From the NCBI RefSeq assembly GCF_900141935.1, contig NZ_FQYX01000021.1, forward strand, positions 1-64,000: a DNA stretch of 64,000 nt, in the 5' to 3' direction. The stretch comes from Arenibacter nanhaiticus (lineage in GTDB: Bacteria > Bacteroidota > Bacteroidia > Flavobacteriales > Flavobacteriaceae). Below, one piece after another: positions 20,001 to 28,964 of the stretch (positions within the stretch are counted from its first letter, which is position 1; the number at the start of each line of letters is the position of its first letter). The notes below the pieces were generated by a model that saw only the letters and a list, made by a program, of their open reading frames with translations, searched no databases and was not told the DNA's origin. The translations under genes were made by a program, and so were the position numbers.

Positions 20001-22068
20001 GGCTGTCAGTTCAAGCTTTTCCGACCAGAAAAAAGAACATATTGGGGTTCTATTTTCAAATTTTAGACTATCGACCTTTAGCAGTTTGTTAAATCCGGAT
20101 GAGTCCTTGGCCAAAGGAACCCTAAAAGGAAACTTTATCCTCGAAGACCCATTTGGAAGTACTGGTTTGGTAACGGATTTAGATATAGAGCAACTAGAGA
20201 TTACCGGGATTCCGATGGGCCATTTGGCTACTAGGGCTACTTCCAAAAATGGAAATAATTATGATTTTGACCTTAGGGTAAACGGAGGCGATTTGGACCT
20301 ATCCGTAAACGGCGGTTTCCTAGCGGCCGAAAGTGGGGCAGAATTAAATTTAGACCTCGTACTAAACGAGTTAAAAATAAAAGCCTTGGAGCAGTTTGCC
20401 CAAGGGGCTATCACTGAGACTACCGGTAGTGTCAACGGAAAGTTTAAAGTTTTTGGAACCCTTGAAGAACCCTTGTACCAAGGCAGCTTTAATTTTGACC
20501 AGGCAGGGCTGTTATTGAAGAGTTTAAATACCAGGTTTACCATGGCCCATGAAACGGTAAGTCTAGATAACAAAGGTATATATCTCCGTAATTTTACCAT
20601 TACCGATGCCAATAGCAACCGCTTTGCCTTAGATGGGGAAGTGGGTACAAAGAACTTGCTAAACCCCACCTTTGCCCTAAAGGTGAAGGCTAACGATTTT
20701 CAAGTCATCAACGCTACCATCGAAGATAACCAACAGTATTACGGGAAGGTAAAAATGGATGCAGATATGACCCTTTCGGGAAATTTGAAAATGCCAAAAA
20801 TAACCGGTATCCTTAGGATTAACGAAGGATCCGATTTTACTTTTGTTGTTCCAGAATCCCAGTTAGACATCACCGAGCGAGAAGGGGTAGTCATTTTTGT
20901 CAATAAAGAAAACCCCAATGATATTTTAACAAGGAACAAAGACGATGGGGCTTCTTCTGCCATACTCACCGGCTATGCCATAGATACTCAGCTGTCCGTA
21001 GAAAACAATGCTACTTTTACCATTGTTATCGACGAACGCAGTGGCGACAATTTTCAGATTTCTGGAAAAGGCGATTTTATAGTGGGGGTAGAACCTAGTG
21101 GAAGAACAACCCTTTCGGGTAGGTATGAAGTGAAAAAGGGCCATTACGAAGCCAGTCTCTATAATTTGGTAAAAAGGAGGTTCGAAATATCACCGGGAAG
21201 CAGTATTATTTGGAACGGGGATCCTTTGGATGCGTCCTTGGATATTAAGGCCATTTATAAGGTTGAAACCTCGGCCGCCCCCTTGATGGCCACAAAAATA
21301 TCGACCCAAAATGCCGCTGAAAGTAGCAAATACAAGCAAAAAGTACCTTTTTTGGTTTATCTAAATGTCGACGGCTCCCTATTGTTACCGGAATTGTCTT
21401 TTAATTTAGATATTCCAGAAGCAGAACAAGGGGCATTTGGAGGAGCGGTTTACGGGCAGGTACAACAGCTGAACAAACAAGAGGAAGAACTTAACAAACA
21501 GGTGTTTTCCCTATTGGTGCTCAATAGGTTCTTCCCCGGAGCTACAAGTGATGGGAGCTCGGGAGGGGCAGCGTCTATAGCCCGCGACAATGTAAACAAA
21601 GTGCTGTCTGGTCAGCTGAACAATTTTTCGGAAAAATTGATAGGCAAAACCGGAGTGGATCTCGATTTTGGATTGGACAGTTTTACCGATTATCAAGGAG
21701 ATGCTCCCCAAGACAGGACGCAGTTAGATATTAGTGCCAGCAAGCGTTTATTTAATAATAGATTAATAGTCCAAGTCGGTAGTGAAGTAGATTTAGAAGG
21801 GAGTAGTCAGGTCTCTGGTGAAGGTACCCCCGTCATTGGAAATGTAAATTTGGAGTACTTGTTGACAGAGAACGGACGTTTTAGAATAAAAGGGTTTCGA
21901 AAGAACGAATTCGAAAGTGTCATCGACGGACAGCTGATCGTTACTGGGGTAGCCCTTATTTTTAATAGGGAGTTTAATAAATTCAAGGAGCTTTGGTCAC
22001 GACAATTGAAAGATGATGAAACCCAAAAAGCACCACAAAAGCAAGAAAATGGTGGACAAAAGGAATAA
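17050..22068 (+). CDS. tamB: TamB-like translocation and assembly module protein
   Basis: This is a giant periplasm-spanning protein that helps outer-membrane protein insertion or inter-membrane lipid transfer. It has 1,672 residues, an N-terminal membrane anchor (about 12-35) and very long beta-rich repeats. The conserved DUF490/TamB C-terminal domain includes SGRYEVKKGHYEASLYNLVKRRFEI-type sequence near residues 1355-1380, WNGDPLDASLDIKA and LDFGLDSFTDYQGD near the end. The downstream tamA-like gene overlaps it by 20 nt, the classic TamB-TamA pairing. Confidence 0.92.
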   Translation: MSEKKWYHNSVFRVLSRLVGIILLLFGASLLFVRSSWGQDIIIDKVVGYLADKTKTRVEVEKLYITFNGNILLKGLYLEDQQGDTLIYSKELEASLALVPLIRGDKFHLKKLAWSGVKARIAKEQGALAYNYEFLVDAFSSPTDTSVTTTQAPTEPMAMEIGSVVFSDFDIAIKDEVSGMLGNLHLGGVILKMKEIDLASMKFHLGEASISNTSIFYEQSKLIASVQDTTSTALPYIAIDALMLNNVKATYKDQPQEMVAEIEIGDFLLKLPQADLAQKKIELSSLAINKSYFHLETATKANPTLKDSEEKETLPSFIWPDWDISVAEISLNDNQFSYKDGDVSATKGLFNAQDMGFSVVSLHLSEISLLDKNAQLVLDDFSFREKSGFAINELGFKLMAGQRDLSLTNLVMGTNNSRLQGKVLLQYESIDHLIQTPEKTRINAGFPEIQLGVSDAFVFQPTLEKNPYFKSLGLHPLRARVTAGGTLENLQIDNTAIAWGKATTIDIKGSVHNPMEPKSLNFDISKLNFRTDKKAISSFVSESQLGVDIPKTLIVKAQFKGSLDDVVSKLTINMPEGDLLFDGQLTSKNTLAFKGLLQVKGLELDKLLQNDALGKISFTANTWGKGKDVNSLDAGVQVDFSELQLLHYNYANLTLNGELKKGKGAVRLNFKDNNLDLFANTIVALDSVSPEFDVFIDLKGADFAALGITKDDIRATLKLKANFKGSAEQFDFRGTITDGVTVYNKTSYPIDDVAINTRVDDRGTLLNMTGKMLMVALESNKNPEYLLAALRQQFNSYLEDSTKREEAIVPTTMKMDLRVHKTPMLEKVLLPGLERMEDIKLHFDYKEADNTITANLQAPFIQYKESKVDSLHLNLEGVGAALKFTFGIEGLESGPLLIKKTYFDGEVKDKTLFLDFNAMDHSEKLVYLATQIEKQGDTLALHINPKSLIFNKKQWQIPAENQLLYAPNYIRAKDFILSRNQQELAVSSSFSDQKKEHIGVLFSNFRLSTFSSLLNPDESLAKGTLKGNFILEDPFGSTGLVTDLDIEQLEITGIPMGHLATRATSKNGNNYDFDLRVNGGDLDLSVNGGFLAAESGAELNLDLVLNELKIKALEQFAQGAITETTGSVNGKFKVFGTLEEPLYQGSFNFDQAGLLLKSLNTRFTMAHETVSLDNKGIYLRNFTITDANSNRFALDGEVGTKNLLNPTFALKVKANDFQVINATIEDNQQYYGKVKMDADMTLSGNLKMPKITGILRINEGSDFTFVVPESQLDITEREGVVIFVNKENPNDILTRNKDDGASSAILTGYAIDTQLSVENNATFTIVIDERSGDNFQISGKGDFIVGVEPSGRTTLSGRYEVKKGHYEASLYNLVKRRFEISPGSSIIWNGDPLDASLDIKAIYKVETSAAPLMATKISTQNAAESSKYKQKVPFLVYLNVDGSLLLPELSFNLDIPEAEQGAFGGAVYGQVQQLNKQEEELNKQVFSLLVLNRFFPGATSDGSSGGAASIARDNVNKVLSGQLNNFSEKLIGKTGVDLDFGLDSFTDYQGDAPQDRTQLDISASKRLFNNRLIVQVGSEVDLEGSSQVSGEGTPVIGNVNLEYLLTENGRFRIKGFRKNEFESVIDGQLIVTGVALIFNREFNKFKELWSRQLKDDETQKAPQKQENGGQKE

Positions 22069-24334
22069 AATAATGTGGGTAGGGATACTCCTTTTGGGGC
22101 TTGTACTGCATTCTTGCAGTGTAAAAAAGTACATTCCAGAAGGAGCACAATTATATGCAGGCGGGAAATTGGAATTGACTTCGGAAGAGCCCGTAAAAGA
22201 TCTAAAAGTGGTAGCCGGGGAATTGGACGCCTTATTGCGTCCTGTGCCCAATTCCAAAATTTTGGGAATCTATTTAGGGCTCTATGCCCATTTTAAAGCA
22301 CAAGGAGAGAAACCGGGCTTTATCAATAAGTTCCTAAATAAAAAAATAGGGGAAAAGCCGGTGTACTTATCAGATGTAAATGCCGAAAAGACCAAAGAGC
22401 TTATTCAGAATAGGTTGGAAAATCGCGGTTTTTTTTACAATGATATTTCTTCAAAGGAAATCAGTAATAAAAACAGCGCCTCGATAGTGTATCAGGTAGA
22501 GGTCAGTCAGCCCTATACCATGGAAACCTATCAATTGGACACGGATTCCCTCCCTATTTATAAGGCCATCCAAAAGAGTTTAGGTGCCAGCGTCCTTAAA
22601 AAAGGAAATCGTTATGATTTGGCTTCTTTGAAGCAGGAACGCGAACGTATAGATGCCGATTTAAAATCTCAGGGATATTATAATTTCAATGGCGATTTTT
22701 TAATTTTTGAAGCGGATACCAATCGTTACAAGAACAGGCGTTTCGATCTTTTCTTAAGACTAAAGAAAGAGGTACCTCAAAAATCCCAGATTCCCTATAT
22801 TATCAAGGACATTACCGTTTATCCTAATTACATGATTGATGAAAAGGGGCAAGCCCTGGATTCCGTACGTTTAGATGGTATCGATTTTCTTCAGCAACCC
22901 TTGTTTTTTAAACCAAAACGGTTGTCTCCCTATATTTTATTAGAAAAGGGAAAACGCTATACCCCAAGTGCATCTAGGCTTAGCAGCAATCGACTGTCTT
23001 CTATCGGGACTTATAAGTTTGTCAATATCAGATATAACGAGCTGGTTGCCGATAGTCTAATTAGCACGGACAGTATTGGGGCCTTGGATGCCCGGATATA
23101 TCTATCGCCTTTGAACAAAAGGTCTATCCGTACAGAATTACAAGCGGTATCAAAATCTAATAATTTTGCTGGTCCTTCCCTAGCGGTAACCTATAGCAAT
23201 AGAAATTTATTTCAAGGCGGGGAAACCTTAAATTTAAGTGTCGATGGGGGATACGAAACGCAGTTGGGAGGCAAAGAGAATGCGGGGCTAAGCAGCACGA
23301 AAATTGGTCTAAAAAGCAGTATGGTCTTTCCGCGTTTGTTAGCGCCTATAAGAACGGAAGGACGTTTTAAATACGGGGTGCCCAAGACAAAAATAGAAGT
23401 GGGGGCCGAATTTTTTAAACGGAGCCAATTATATAATGTACACTCCTATAATACCTCTTTTGGATATTTGTATAATGCCAATAAATATGTTTTTCATGAA
23501 CTGGTGCCATTGGGTTTCAATTATGTAAAGCTTTCTAAAAGCAGCGCAGAATTTGAAGCTATTTTAAATGAAAATCCGTATTTAAAAAGCAGCTTTAGAC
23601 AGCAGTTTATCGCTGGTCTCAGCTATTCTTTTACTTATAATGAGCTCCTAAGACAAAAGAGGAAGCATTCCGTCTTTTTCAATTTTAATCTTGATATAGC
23701 GGGAAATACCTTGAGTTTGCTCAGCAAGAAAAAAAACGATACCGGAAAAAATACCTTTTTAGGATTGGAATACGCCCAATATGCCAAGTTTGATGTAGAT
23801 TTTAGACATTACTTGAAACTGGGGAATTCCCAAACCTTAGTCTCTAGGGTTTTTGGCGGTATAGGCCTGCCTTACGGAAATTCTACGGCCCTTCCTTTTT
23901 CCAAACAATATTATTCCGGGGGGCCTTATAGTGTCCGTGCCTTTAGAATAAGGTCTTTAGGGCCAGGGAGCTACCTGCCGAGCACTGATAACCAAACCAA
24001 TTACTTCGATCAGTCTGGGGATATTAGGCTAGAAGCCAATATTGAGTACCGTTTTCCCATATATTCGTTTTTTAAAGGAGCTTTGTTTGCCGATGCTGGT
24101 AATGTTTGGTTGATCAAAGAAAATGAATCTTTGCCAGGAGGAAGGTTTACTTCCGATTTTATAAACGAGCTAGGGGTTGGCGTAGGGGCCGGATTGCGGG
24201 TAGATATTCAGAGTTTTGTCATTCGATTAGATGTGGCCGCCCCTTTTAACAAACCGTATTTGCCCAAGAAGGATCGTTGGGAAGTAGGGATTAAAGAACC
24301 CATCTTAAATTTTGCTATTGGATATCCATTTTAG
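22049..24334 (+). CDS. BamA/TamA-family outer-membrane lipoprotein (TamA-like)
   Basis: This is an outer-membrane beta-barrel insertase or lipid-pathway partner of TamB. I choose the ATG at 22049 (MVDKRNKIMWVG...), which gives a lipoprotein signal ending VLHSC (Cys23). Earlier in-frame ATGs at 22013 and 22016 would put a basic, non-signal stretch first. The product has 761 residues. POTRA-like regions fill the first 350 residues, and a 16-strand-type barrel ends with Phe (AIGYPF), as needed for Bam recognition. YYSGGPYSVRAFRIRSLGPG contains the conserved RAF-type lid-lock motif region. Confidence 0.9.
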   Translation: MVDKRNKIMWVGILLLGLVLHSCSVKKYIPEGAQLYAGGKLELTSEEPVKDLKVVAGELDALLRPVPNSKILGIYLGLYAHFKAQGEKPGFINKFLNKKIGEKPVYLSDVNAEKTKELIQNRLENRGFFYNDISSKEISNKNSASIVYQVEVSQPYTMETYQLDTDSLPIYKAIQKSLGASVLKKGNRYDLASLKQERERIDADLKSQGYYNFNGDFLIFEADTNRYKNRRFDLFLRLKKEVPQKSQIPYIIKDITVYPNYMIDEKGQALDSVRLDGIDFLQQPLFFKPKRLSPYILLEKGKRYTPSASRLSSNRLSSIGTYKFVNIRYNELVADSLISTDSIGALDARIYLSPLNKRSIRTELQAVSKSNNFAGPSLAVTYSNRNLFQGGETLNLSVDGGYETQLGGKENAGLSSTKIGLKSSMVFPRLLAPIRTEGRFKYGVPKTKIEVGAEFFKRSQLYNVHSYNTSFGYLYNANKYVFHELVPLGFNYVKLSKSSAEFEAILNENPYLKSSFRQQFIAGLSYSFTYNELLRQKRKHSVFFNFNLDIAGNTLSLLSKKKNDTGKNTFLGLEYAQYAKFDVDFRHYLKLGNSQTLVSRVFGGIGLPYGNSTALPFSKQYYSGGPYSVRAFRIRSLGPGSYLPSTDNQTNYFDQSGDIRLEANIEYRFPIYSFFKGALFADAGNVWLIKENESLPGGRFTSDFINELGVGVGAGLRVDIQSFVIRLDVAAPFNKPYLPKKDRWEVGIKEPILNFAIGYPF

Positions 24335-24420
24335 TAAGCGTTATGCAAATGGGGTGTTGTTTAAAAAGATAAGTAGCTGTTTTTATCCTTCTATTTAACG
24401 AAAAACACCATGATACGGTA

Positions 24421-24463
24421 TGATGTAGGTCATATGTATCTCTGCCTGACTAGGTTATATTTG
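24421..24463 (+). promoter_or_regulatory. Predicted CRP/FNR-type site and -7 element of the mlaEFD operon
   Basis: The palindrome TGA-TGTAGG-TCA lies at 24421-24432 (extended ATGA..TCAT). A perfect -7 element TATATTTG begins exactly 23 nt later (24456-24463), 31 nt before the mlaE ATG. The geometry equals that of the other twelve sites in this window, so this operon is a predicted member of the same regulon. Confidence 0.75.
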
Positions 24464-24494
24464 GGTGTAATAACGCTAATACGGCATATGGTGT

Positions 24495-25277
24495 ATGGTT
24501 ATGGGGTCTCACATAGTGGTAGGGATAAGGCAATTCTTTGAACAAATAGGGGAGTTGTCCTTTTTCTTTGGCCGCTTTTTAAAGGAAGCCATCAAGCCCC
24601 CATTCGAATTTTCCGAGCTCTTGCACCAATGTTATAGCGTTGGAAACCGTTCCCTGCCATTGGTAGGCATTACAGGTTTTATTATAGGTTTGGTTTTAAC
24701 GCTACAGACCAGGCCCACTCTAGAAGAATTTGGAGCAGTGTCCTGGATGCCTAATATGGTTGGGATATCTATTATTAGAGAAATAGGCCCCGTAATCGTT
24801 GCGTTGATATGTGCCGGACGTATTGCCTCTGGGATGGGAGCAGAATTGGGCTCTATGCGCGTTACCGAACAAATAGATGCCATGGAAGTCTCTGGTACCA
24901 ATCCGTTTAAATATCTGGTGGTCACCAGAATTATCGCTACGACCATGATGATTCCGATTTTGACCATTTTTGGCGATGTGCTGGCTTTGTACGGCTCTTT
25001 TTTGGTCGAAAATTTTAAAGGAAACGTTTCGTTTCAACTCTATTTCAACCAAGTATTCGACGCCTTGAGTTTTGGTGATCTTATTCCCGCAATAGTCAAG
25101 TCCTTTTTTTTTGGAATGGCCATTGGTCTGGTCGGTTGTTTTAAAGGATATAATTGTAAGAAAGGTACGGTGGGCGTAGGGGTAGCAGCCAATACCGCCG
25201 TGGTAATGGCTTCTATGCTCATTTTTATACTGGATTTTATAGCCGTGTTTATTTCCGATATTTTTTATGATCTATGA
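24495..25277 (+). CDS. mlaE: MlaE-type ABC transporter permease
   Basis: This inner-membrane permease of an MCE-type phospholipid or hydrophobic-lipid transporter has 260 residues. After an amphipathic N-terminal helix it has five hydrophobic segments. It shows the MlaE signature around residues 90-145 (REIGPVIVALICAGRIASGMGAELGSMRVTEQIDAMEV, quoted only as REIGP...EQIDAMEV by motif). The ATPase gene overlaps its stop by 4 nt (ATGA), and an MCE-domain gene follows, so the three form the core of an Mla-like complex. A CRP/FNR-type promoter lies 31-74 nt upstream. Confidence 0.92.
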   Translation: MVMGSHIVVGIRQFFEQIGELSFFFGRFLKEAIKPPFEFSELLHQCYSVGNRSLPLVGITGFIIGLVLTLQTRPTLEEFGAVSWMPNMVGISIIREIGPVIVALICAGRIASGMGAELGSMRVTEQIDAMEVSGTNPFKYLVVTRIIATTMMIPILTIFGDVLALYGSFLVENFKGNVSFQLYFNQVFDALSFGDLIPAIVKSFFFGMAIGLVGCFKGYNCKKGTVGVGVAANTAVVMASMLIFILDFIAVFISDIFYDL

Positions 25278-26053
25278 AAGCTACTCAAAACATAACCTCC
25301 GTACAGCAATCCAGGGCCATGCCCGAGGCCGTCATTGCGATCAAGGATTTGCGAAAAAGTTTTGGGGATAATCACGTCCTGAACGGATTTAATATGAAAC
25401 TCTACAAAGGAGAAAACTTGGTCATAATGGGCAAGTCCGGCTCCGGAAAATCTGTAATGATCAAGTGTTTGGTAGGCCTTATGCAAGCCGATAGTGGTAG
25501 TATCATGGTCATGGGCAAGGAAGTGGCCAAACTGAACCGAAAGCTGCTTGATGAGTTACGGGCCGAAATAGGGTTTCTTTTTCAGGGGAGTGCCCTGTAC
25601 GATTCAATGACCGTTCGCGAAAATTTAGAATTCCCCCTACGACGGCATCAAAAAAAAATGGGGAATAATCTAGATACCAATTCTTTGGTAATGGAAGCCC
25701 TGGAAAACGTTGGTCTGGCCCATACCGTCGATATTATGCCCGAAGAATTGTCGGGCGGAATGAAACGACGGGTGGCCTTGGCCAGGACTTTGATCATACA
25801 ACCTAAAATTATATTATACGATGAGCCTACCAGTGGGCTAGACCCTATTACCTCTAAAGAAATTATAGAATTGATGTTGCGGATTCAAAAGAAATACCAG
25901 ACCTCCTCCTTAATTATTACCCACGATGTGGATTGTGCCCGGGTGATTGCAGATCGTATGATATTGTTAATTGATGGAATAAATTATATAGAAGGAACAT
26001 TTAATGAGTTAATACAGATAAACGACCCAAAGGTGAAAGCCTTTTTTAAATAA
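25274..26053 (+). CDS. mlaF: MlaF-type ABC transporter ATP-binding protein
   Basis: This cytosolic ATPase of the Mla-like lipid transporter has 259 residues. It carries Walker A GKSGSGKS (about residues 55-62), the Q-loop region FLFQGSALYDSMTV that is typical of MlaF, the signature LSGGMKRR, Walker B IILYDEPTSGLD and the H-loop THD. About 15 residues precede the usual family start, and an internal Met (MPEAVIAI, residue 17) is an alternative start. The 4-nt overlap with mlaE argues for the upstream ATG and for translational coupling. Confidence 0.92.
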   Translation: MKATQNITSVQQSRAMPEAVIAIKDLRKSFGDNHVLNGFNMKLYKGENLVIMGKSGSGKSVMIKCLVGLMQADSGSIMVMGKEVAKLNRKLLDELRAEIGFLFQGSALYDSMTVRENLEFPLRRHQKKMGNNLDTNSLVMEALENVGLAHTVDIMPEELSGGMKRRVALARTLIIQPKIILYDEPTSGLDPITSKEIIELMLRIQKKYQTSSLIITHDVDCARVIADRMILLIDGINYIEGTFNELIQINDPKVKAFFK

Positions 26054-26059
26054 ACAGTC

Positions 26060-27058
26060 ATGGGAAAGACAGCATCTGAAAAATTAAAGCTAGGGGTTTT
26101 TGTGATCATAGGAACTATTTTAATTGTTGTGGGCGCGTACCTAATAGGGAATAATCAGAGTCTTTTTAATAAAACCTTCGTCATTAATACGGTTGTCAGT
26201 AATGTAAACGGACTTCAAGTAGGGAACAACGTTCGTTTTTCCGGAATCAACGTAGGTACAGTAAAGAGCATTGAAATGGAAAATGATACCAGTATCAGGA
26301 TTCGTATGGTCATCGATGAAAATATGCTCCAATATATTAGGAAAGATGCCGTGGTAACGATAGGATCTGATGGTTTTGTAGGGAGTATGATCGTCAATAT
26401 CATTCCTGGAGAAGGCGCTAGGCCTTTAATAGCACCAAATGACGAACTTCGGTCTTATAGTCGAATCGCTACCCAAGATATGCTCCGTACCTTAAATGTC
26501 ACCACAGAAAATGCCGCCATGCTCACCTCCAATTTATTAAAGGTATCAGAGTCCATGGTGAAGGGAAATGGTACCTTGGGAAAACTTCTGAACGATACCC
26601 TTATGGCCAGGGATCTTCAGCAAACCATCACCAATCTTAAACATAGCAGCAATACGGCCATTAGTGCTATTGCAGGCTTAAACAATATGATAGGGAGTAT
26701 GAATTTTGAAGAAAGTACTGCTGGACTTTTCTTAAGCGATACCCTATCGGCCCAAAAAATACGGACTATAATAGATCATTTGGAAACCTCGGGGGGAGCA
26801 GTAGAAGAAATGCTGAAGGAGCTCAATGTAGTTATAAGTGATGTTAAAGAGGGGCGGGGGGCCATTCATTATTTGTCCCAGGATACCACCTTGGTACATC
26901 ATCTGCAAAATACCATGAAGAATGTCGATGAAGGCAGTCGGCGTTTTAATGAAAATATGGAAGCTCTAAAACACAGTTTCCTTACCCGTAGGTATTTTAG
27001 GAAATTAGAAAGAAAGCAGAAAAAAGAAGCGGAACAAGCGCTCGAAGGCCAATTGTAG
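26060..27058 (+). CDS. mlaD: MlaD-like MCE-domain lipid-binding protein
   Basis: This membrane-anchored periplasmic substrate-binding ring subunit of the Mla-like system has 332 residues. A TM anchor (about 12-30) is followed by one MCE domain (about 38-115; VVSNVNGLQVGNNVRFSGI and VTIGSDGFVGSMIVNI motifs). A long helical and coiled C-terminal region then ends in a basic tail (RKLERKQKKEAEQ). It lies 6 nt after the ATPase gene. It is longer than E. coli MlaD (about 180 aa), as is usual in Bacteroidota. Confidence 0.9.
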   Translation: MGKTASEKLKLGVFVIIGTILIVVGAYLIGNNQSLFNKTFVINTVVSNVNGLQVGNNVRFSGINVGTVKSIEMENDTSIRIRMVIDENMLQYIRKDAVVTIGSDGFVGSMIVNIIPGEGARPLIAPNDELRSYSRIATQDMLRTLNVTTENAAMLTSNLLKVSESMVKGNGTLGKLLNDTLMARDLQQTITNLKHSSNTAISAIAGLNNMIGSMNFEESTAGLFLSDTLSAQKIRTIIDHLETSGGAVEEMLKELNVVISDVKEGRGAIHYLSQDTTLVHHLQNTMKNVDEGSRRFNENMEALKHSFLTRRYFRKLERKQKKEAEQALEGQL

Positions 27059-27100
27059 ACACTATTGCGTTCACTGTGTGTACGTTAAAAATATCAGGGC

Positions 27101-28315
27101 TTATTTTTCGAGTTCAATCAGCGTAATTTCCGGGCGCATTCCCAGCCTACCTGGAAATCCCAACCATCCTAACCCTCTATTAACATGCAGGTACTGATGG
27201 TTTTGCCTATACAGGCCAGCCCAGTGTTCATATTTATATTTAATAGGGCTCCATTTTTTGTTTTTTAGCCGTATTCCGGCTTGCATACCATGGGTATGGC
27301 CCGATAGGGTAAGGGCAATATCCGTAGCTCCCACCACCTCTTCTGTCCAATGGGAGGGATCGTGGGATAGCAATATCTTAAAAGGAACCTCCTGCACCTT
27401 CTTTAGGGATTTTTCAAGGTCTCCGTATTGTTTGAAGGGTGGATTGCCCCAATTTTCCACACCGATAACCGCTATCTCTTCTCCGTTTTTGTCGATAAGG
27501 ACTGCTTGATTGAGCAATAATTGGAAATCTATGGTCGCAAAGAAATTTTTAATAGCCTCAAAATTTTCCTTTTTGGCACTTTTAGACTCCCATGTGCTGT
27601 AATCGCCATAGTCGTGGTTCCCCAATACAGCGTACTTTCCGATCTTGGCCGATAGTTTTTTTAAAACTTGGTCCCACCCCCTTAACTCCCATGAATAGTT
27701 ATTGACCAAATCGCCCGTAAAAAAAATAATATCGGGGTTTAAATGGTTGATGGTGGCAATGGCCCTTTTTAAAATGTGGTATCTATAATTAAAACTGCCC
27801 AAATGCAGGTCCGATATTTGAACGATCTGCAAGCCTACAAAACTTTTGGGCAGCTTTTCGCTTTTTATTGTAATACGATGGACTTTAAAGCGGTACACCG
27901 CTTTAAAAACCGCATAGAGAATGACGAAAAACGGTAAAAATCCTGAAAAAACACCTATGAGTGGAATGATAATAAGCGAATCTGTTTCGGAGAACATATA
28001 ATTGGTAAAGTAAAGTACCGAAATAACGATCACAAAAATCAGTTTAGGGATAAAGGACGATACCGTCAATCCGTATAGGGAAGAAATTAAGAGATGCTTG
28101 CGCTGGGGGGAAATACTGTCTATCCGGATTTTTAATACCAATATGGCGGTGACCAATCCGATTGTAAAAAACCAAAAGCTGCTATAAATAAAGGTTTTAA
28201 AACCGGTAGAAGAAATCGGATAGGAGATAGCCTGCAGCCAATAAAAGGCCAAGGAATCGACCAACAGCAGTACCAAACACAAAAGAAAAATGGCAAAAAG
28301 AGAATACGAACGCAT
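27101..28315 (-). CDS. Membrane-anchored metallophosphoesterase (calcineurin-like)
   Basis: The 404-residue protein has four predicted membrane segments (residues 1-140) and then a calcineurin-type phosphoesterase domain. Its metal-binding motifs are DLHLGSF, TGDLVNN, GNHDYGDY, LLSHDP and GHTHGMQ. The layout matches YkuE/YaeI-type membrane phosphodiesterases, some of which act on lipid head groups; the substrate here is unknown. It is the last gene of a four-gene minus-strand operon (9-nt gap to the phosphatidyltransferase) whose promoter at 29839-29881 carries a CRP/FNR-type site. Confidence 0.88.
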   Translation of the reverse strand: MRSYSLFAIFLLCLVLLLVDSLAFYWLQAISYPISSTGFKTFIYSSFWFFTIGLVTAILVLKIRIDSISPQRKHLLISSLYGLTVSSFIPKLIFVIVISVLYFTNYMFSETDSLIIIPLIGVFSGFLPFFVILYAVFKAVYRFKVHRITIKSEKLPKSFVGLQIVQISDLHLGSFNYRYHILKRAIATINHLNPDIIFFTGDLVNNYSWELRGWDQVLKKLSAKIGKYAVLGNHDYGDYSTWESKSAKKENFEAIKNFFATIDFQLLLNQAVLIDKNGEEIAVIGVENWGNPPFKQYGDLEKSLKKVQEVPFKILLSHDPSHWTEEVVGATDIALTLSGHTHGMQAGIRLKNKKWSPIKYKYEHWAGLYRQNHQYLHVNRGLGWLGFPGRLGMRPEITLIELEK

Positions 28316-28324
28316 ACGGTAGTA

Positions 28325-28927
28325 TTATGGTTTAATAGCATTAGTATTGTTAAACCTTCTTTTATCCTTAATAGCCCAAAAGATACCTTTGACATCTTTT
28401 ACCCAATTTTTGTACATATAAATTAGCGTTATTTCTTCGATGGTTTCTAAAACCCCCAATACGATCATGAGGTAAAACAACCAATAAAGAGGACCAAAAA
28501 ACAGGAGCCACAAGATAAAAGCCCCTTGGGCCACTGCCGATAATTTTGCCAAATAGGTGTGAAAAGCCGTAGCCTTTCCATATTTTATAAAGGCAATAGC
28601 CATTTGAATGAGGTAGGGAACAAAGGCTATGAGAATAAGGAGGTAGTTTTCTTTTATAAATGGAAACTCAAAAACCAACAGGCCTATGAGTCCAACCACT
28701 AGGGTGATTTGGTCCCCCATAGAGTCTAATTGAGAACCTCGTGCACTGGATATCTTAAATTTCCTGGCCAAGTAACCGTCAATGGCATCGGTGCTATAAC
28801 TAATGAGCAAAAACCACGAAAACAACGCTCGTTGTTCAAAGGCAATAAGGCTTAAAAGCAATGGAACGGCCAAAATGCGGTAAAATGAAAACCAATCCGC
28901 AATATTATATTTTTTAAAATTAAACAT
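28325..28927 (-). CDS. CDP-alcohol phosphatidyltransferase family protein
   Basis: This integral membrane enzyme joins a CDP-linked lipid or alcohol to an alcohol acceptor. The 200-residue protein has the complete family motif D-G-x2-A-R-x8-G-x3-D-x3-D, seen as DGYLAR...G-SQLD-SMGD (residues about 48-72). Several hydrophobic segments follow. It resembles PgsA/cardiolipin-synthase-type members, but the acceptor cannot be assigned. It sits 37 nt after the flavodoxin-like unknown gene and 9 nt before the metallophosphoesterase, so phospholipid remodelling is a reasonable guess for the operon. Confidence 0.88.
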   Translation of the reverse strand: MFNFKKYNIADWFSFYRILAVPLLLSLIAFEQRALFSWFLLISYSTDAIDGYLARKFKISSARGSQLDSMGDQITLVVGLIGLLVFEFPFIKENYLLILIAFVPYLIQMAIAFIKYGKATAFHTYLAKLSAVAQGAFILWLLFFGPLYWLFYLMIVLGVLETIEEITLIYMYKNWVKDVKGIFWAIKDKRRFNNTNAIKP

Positions 28928-28964
28928 ATGGGTTACAACGAGTCACTGATTTATACGAGTCCCC

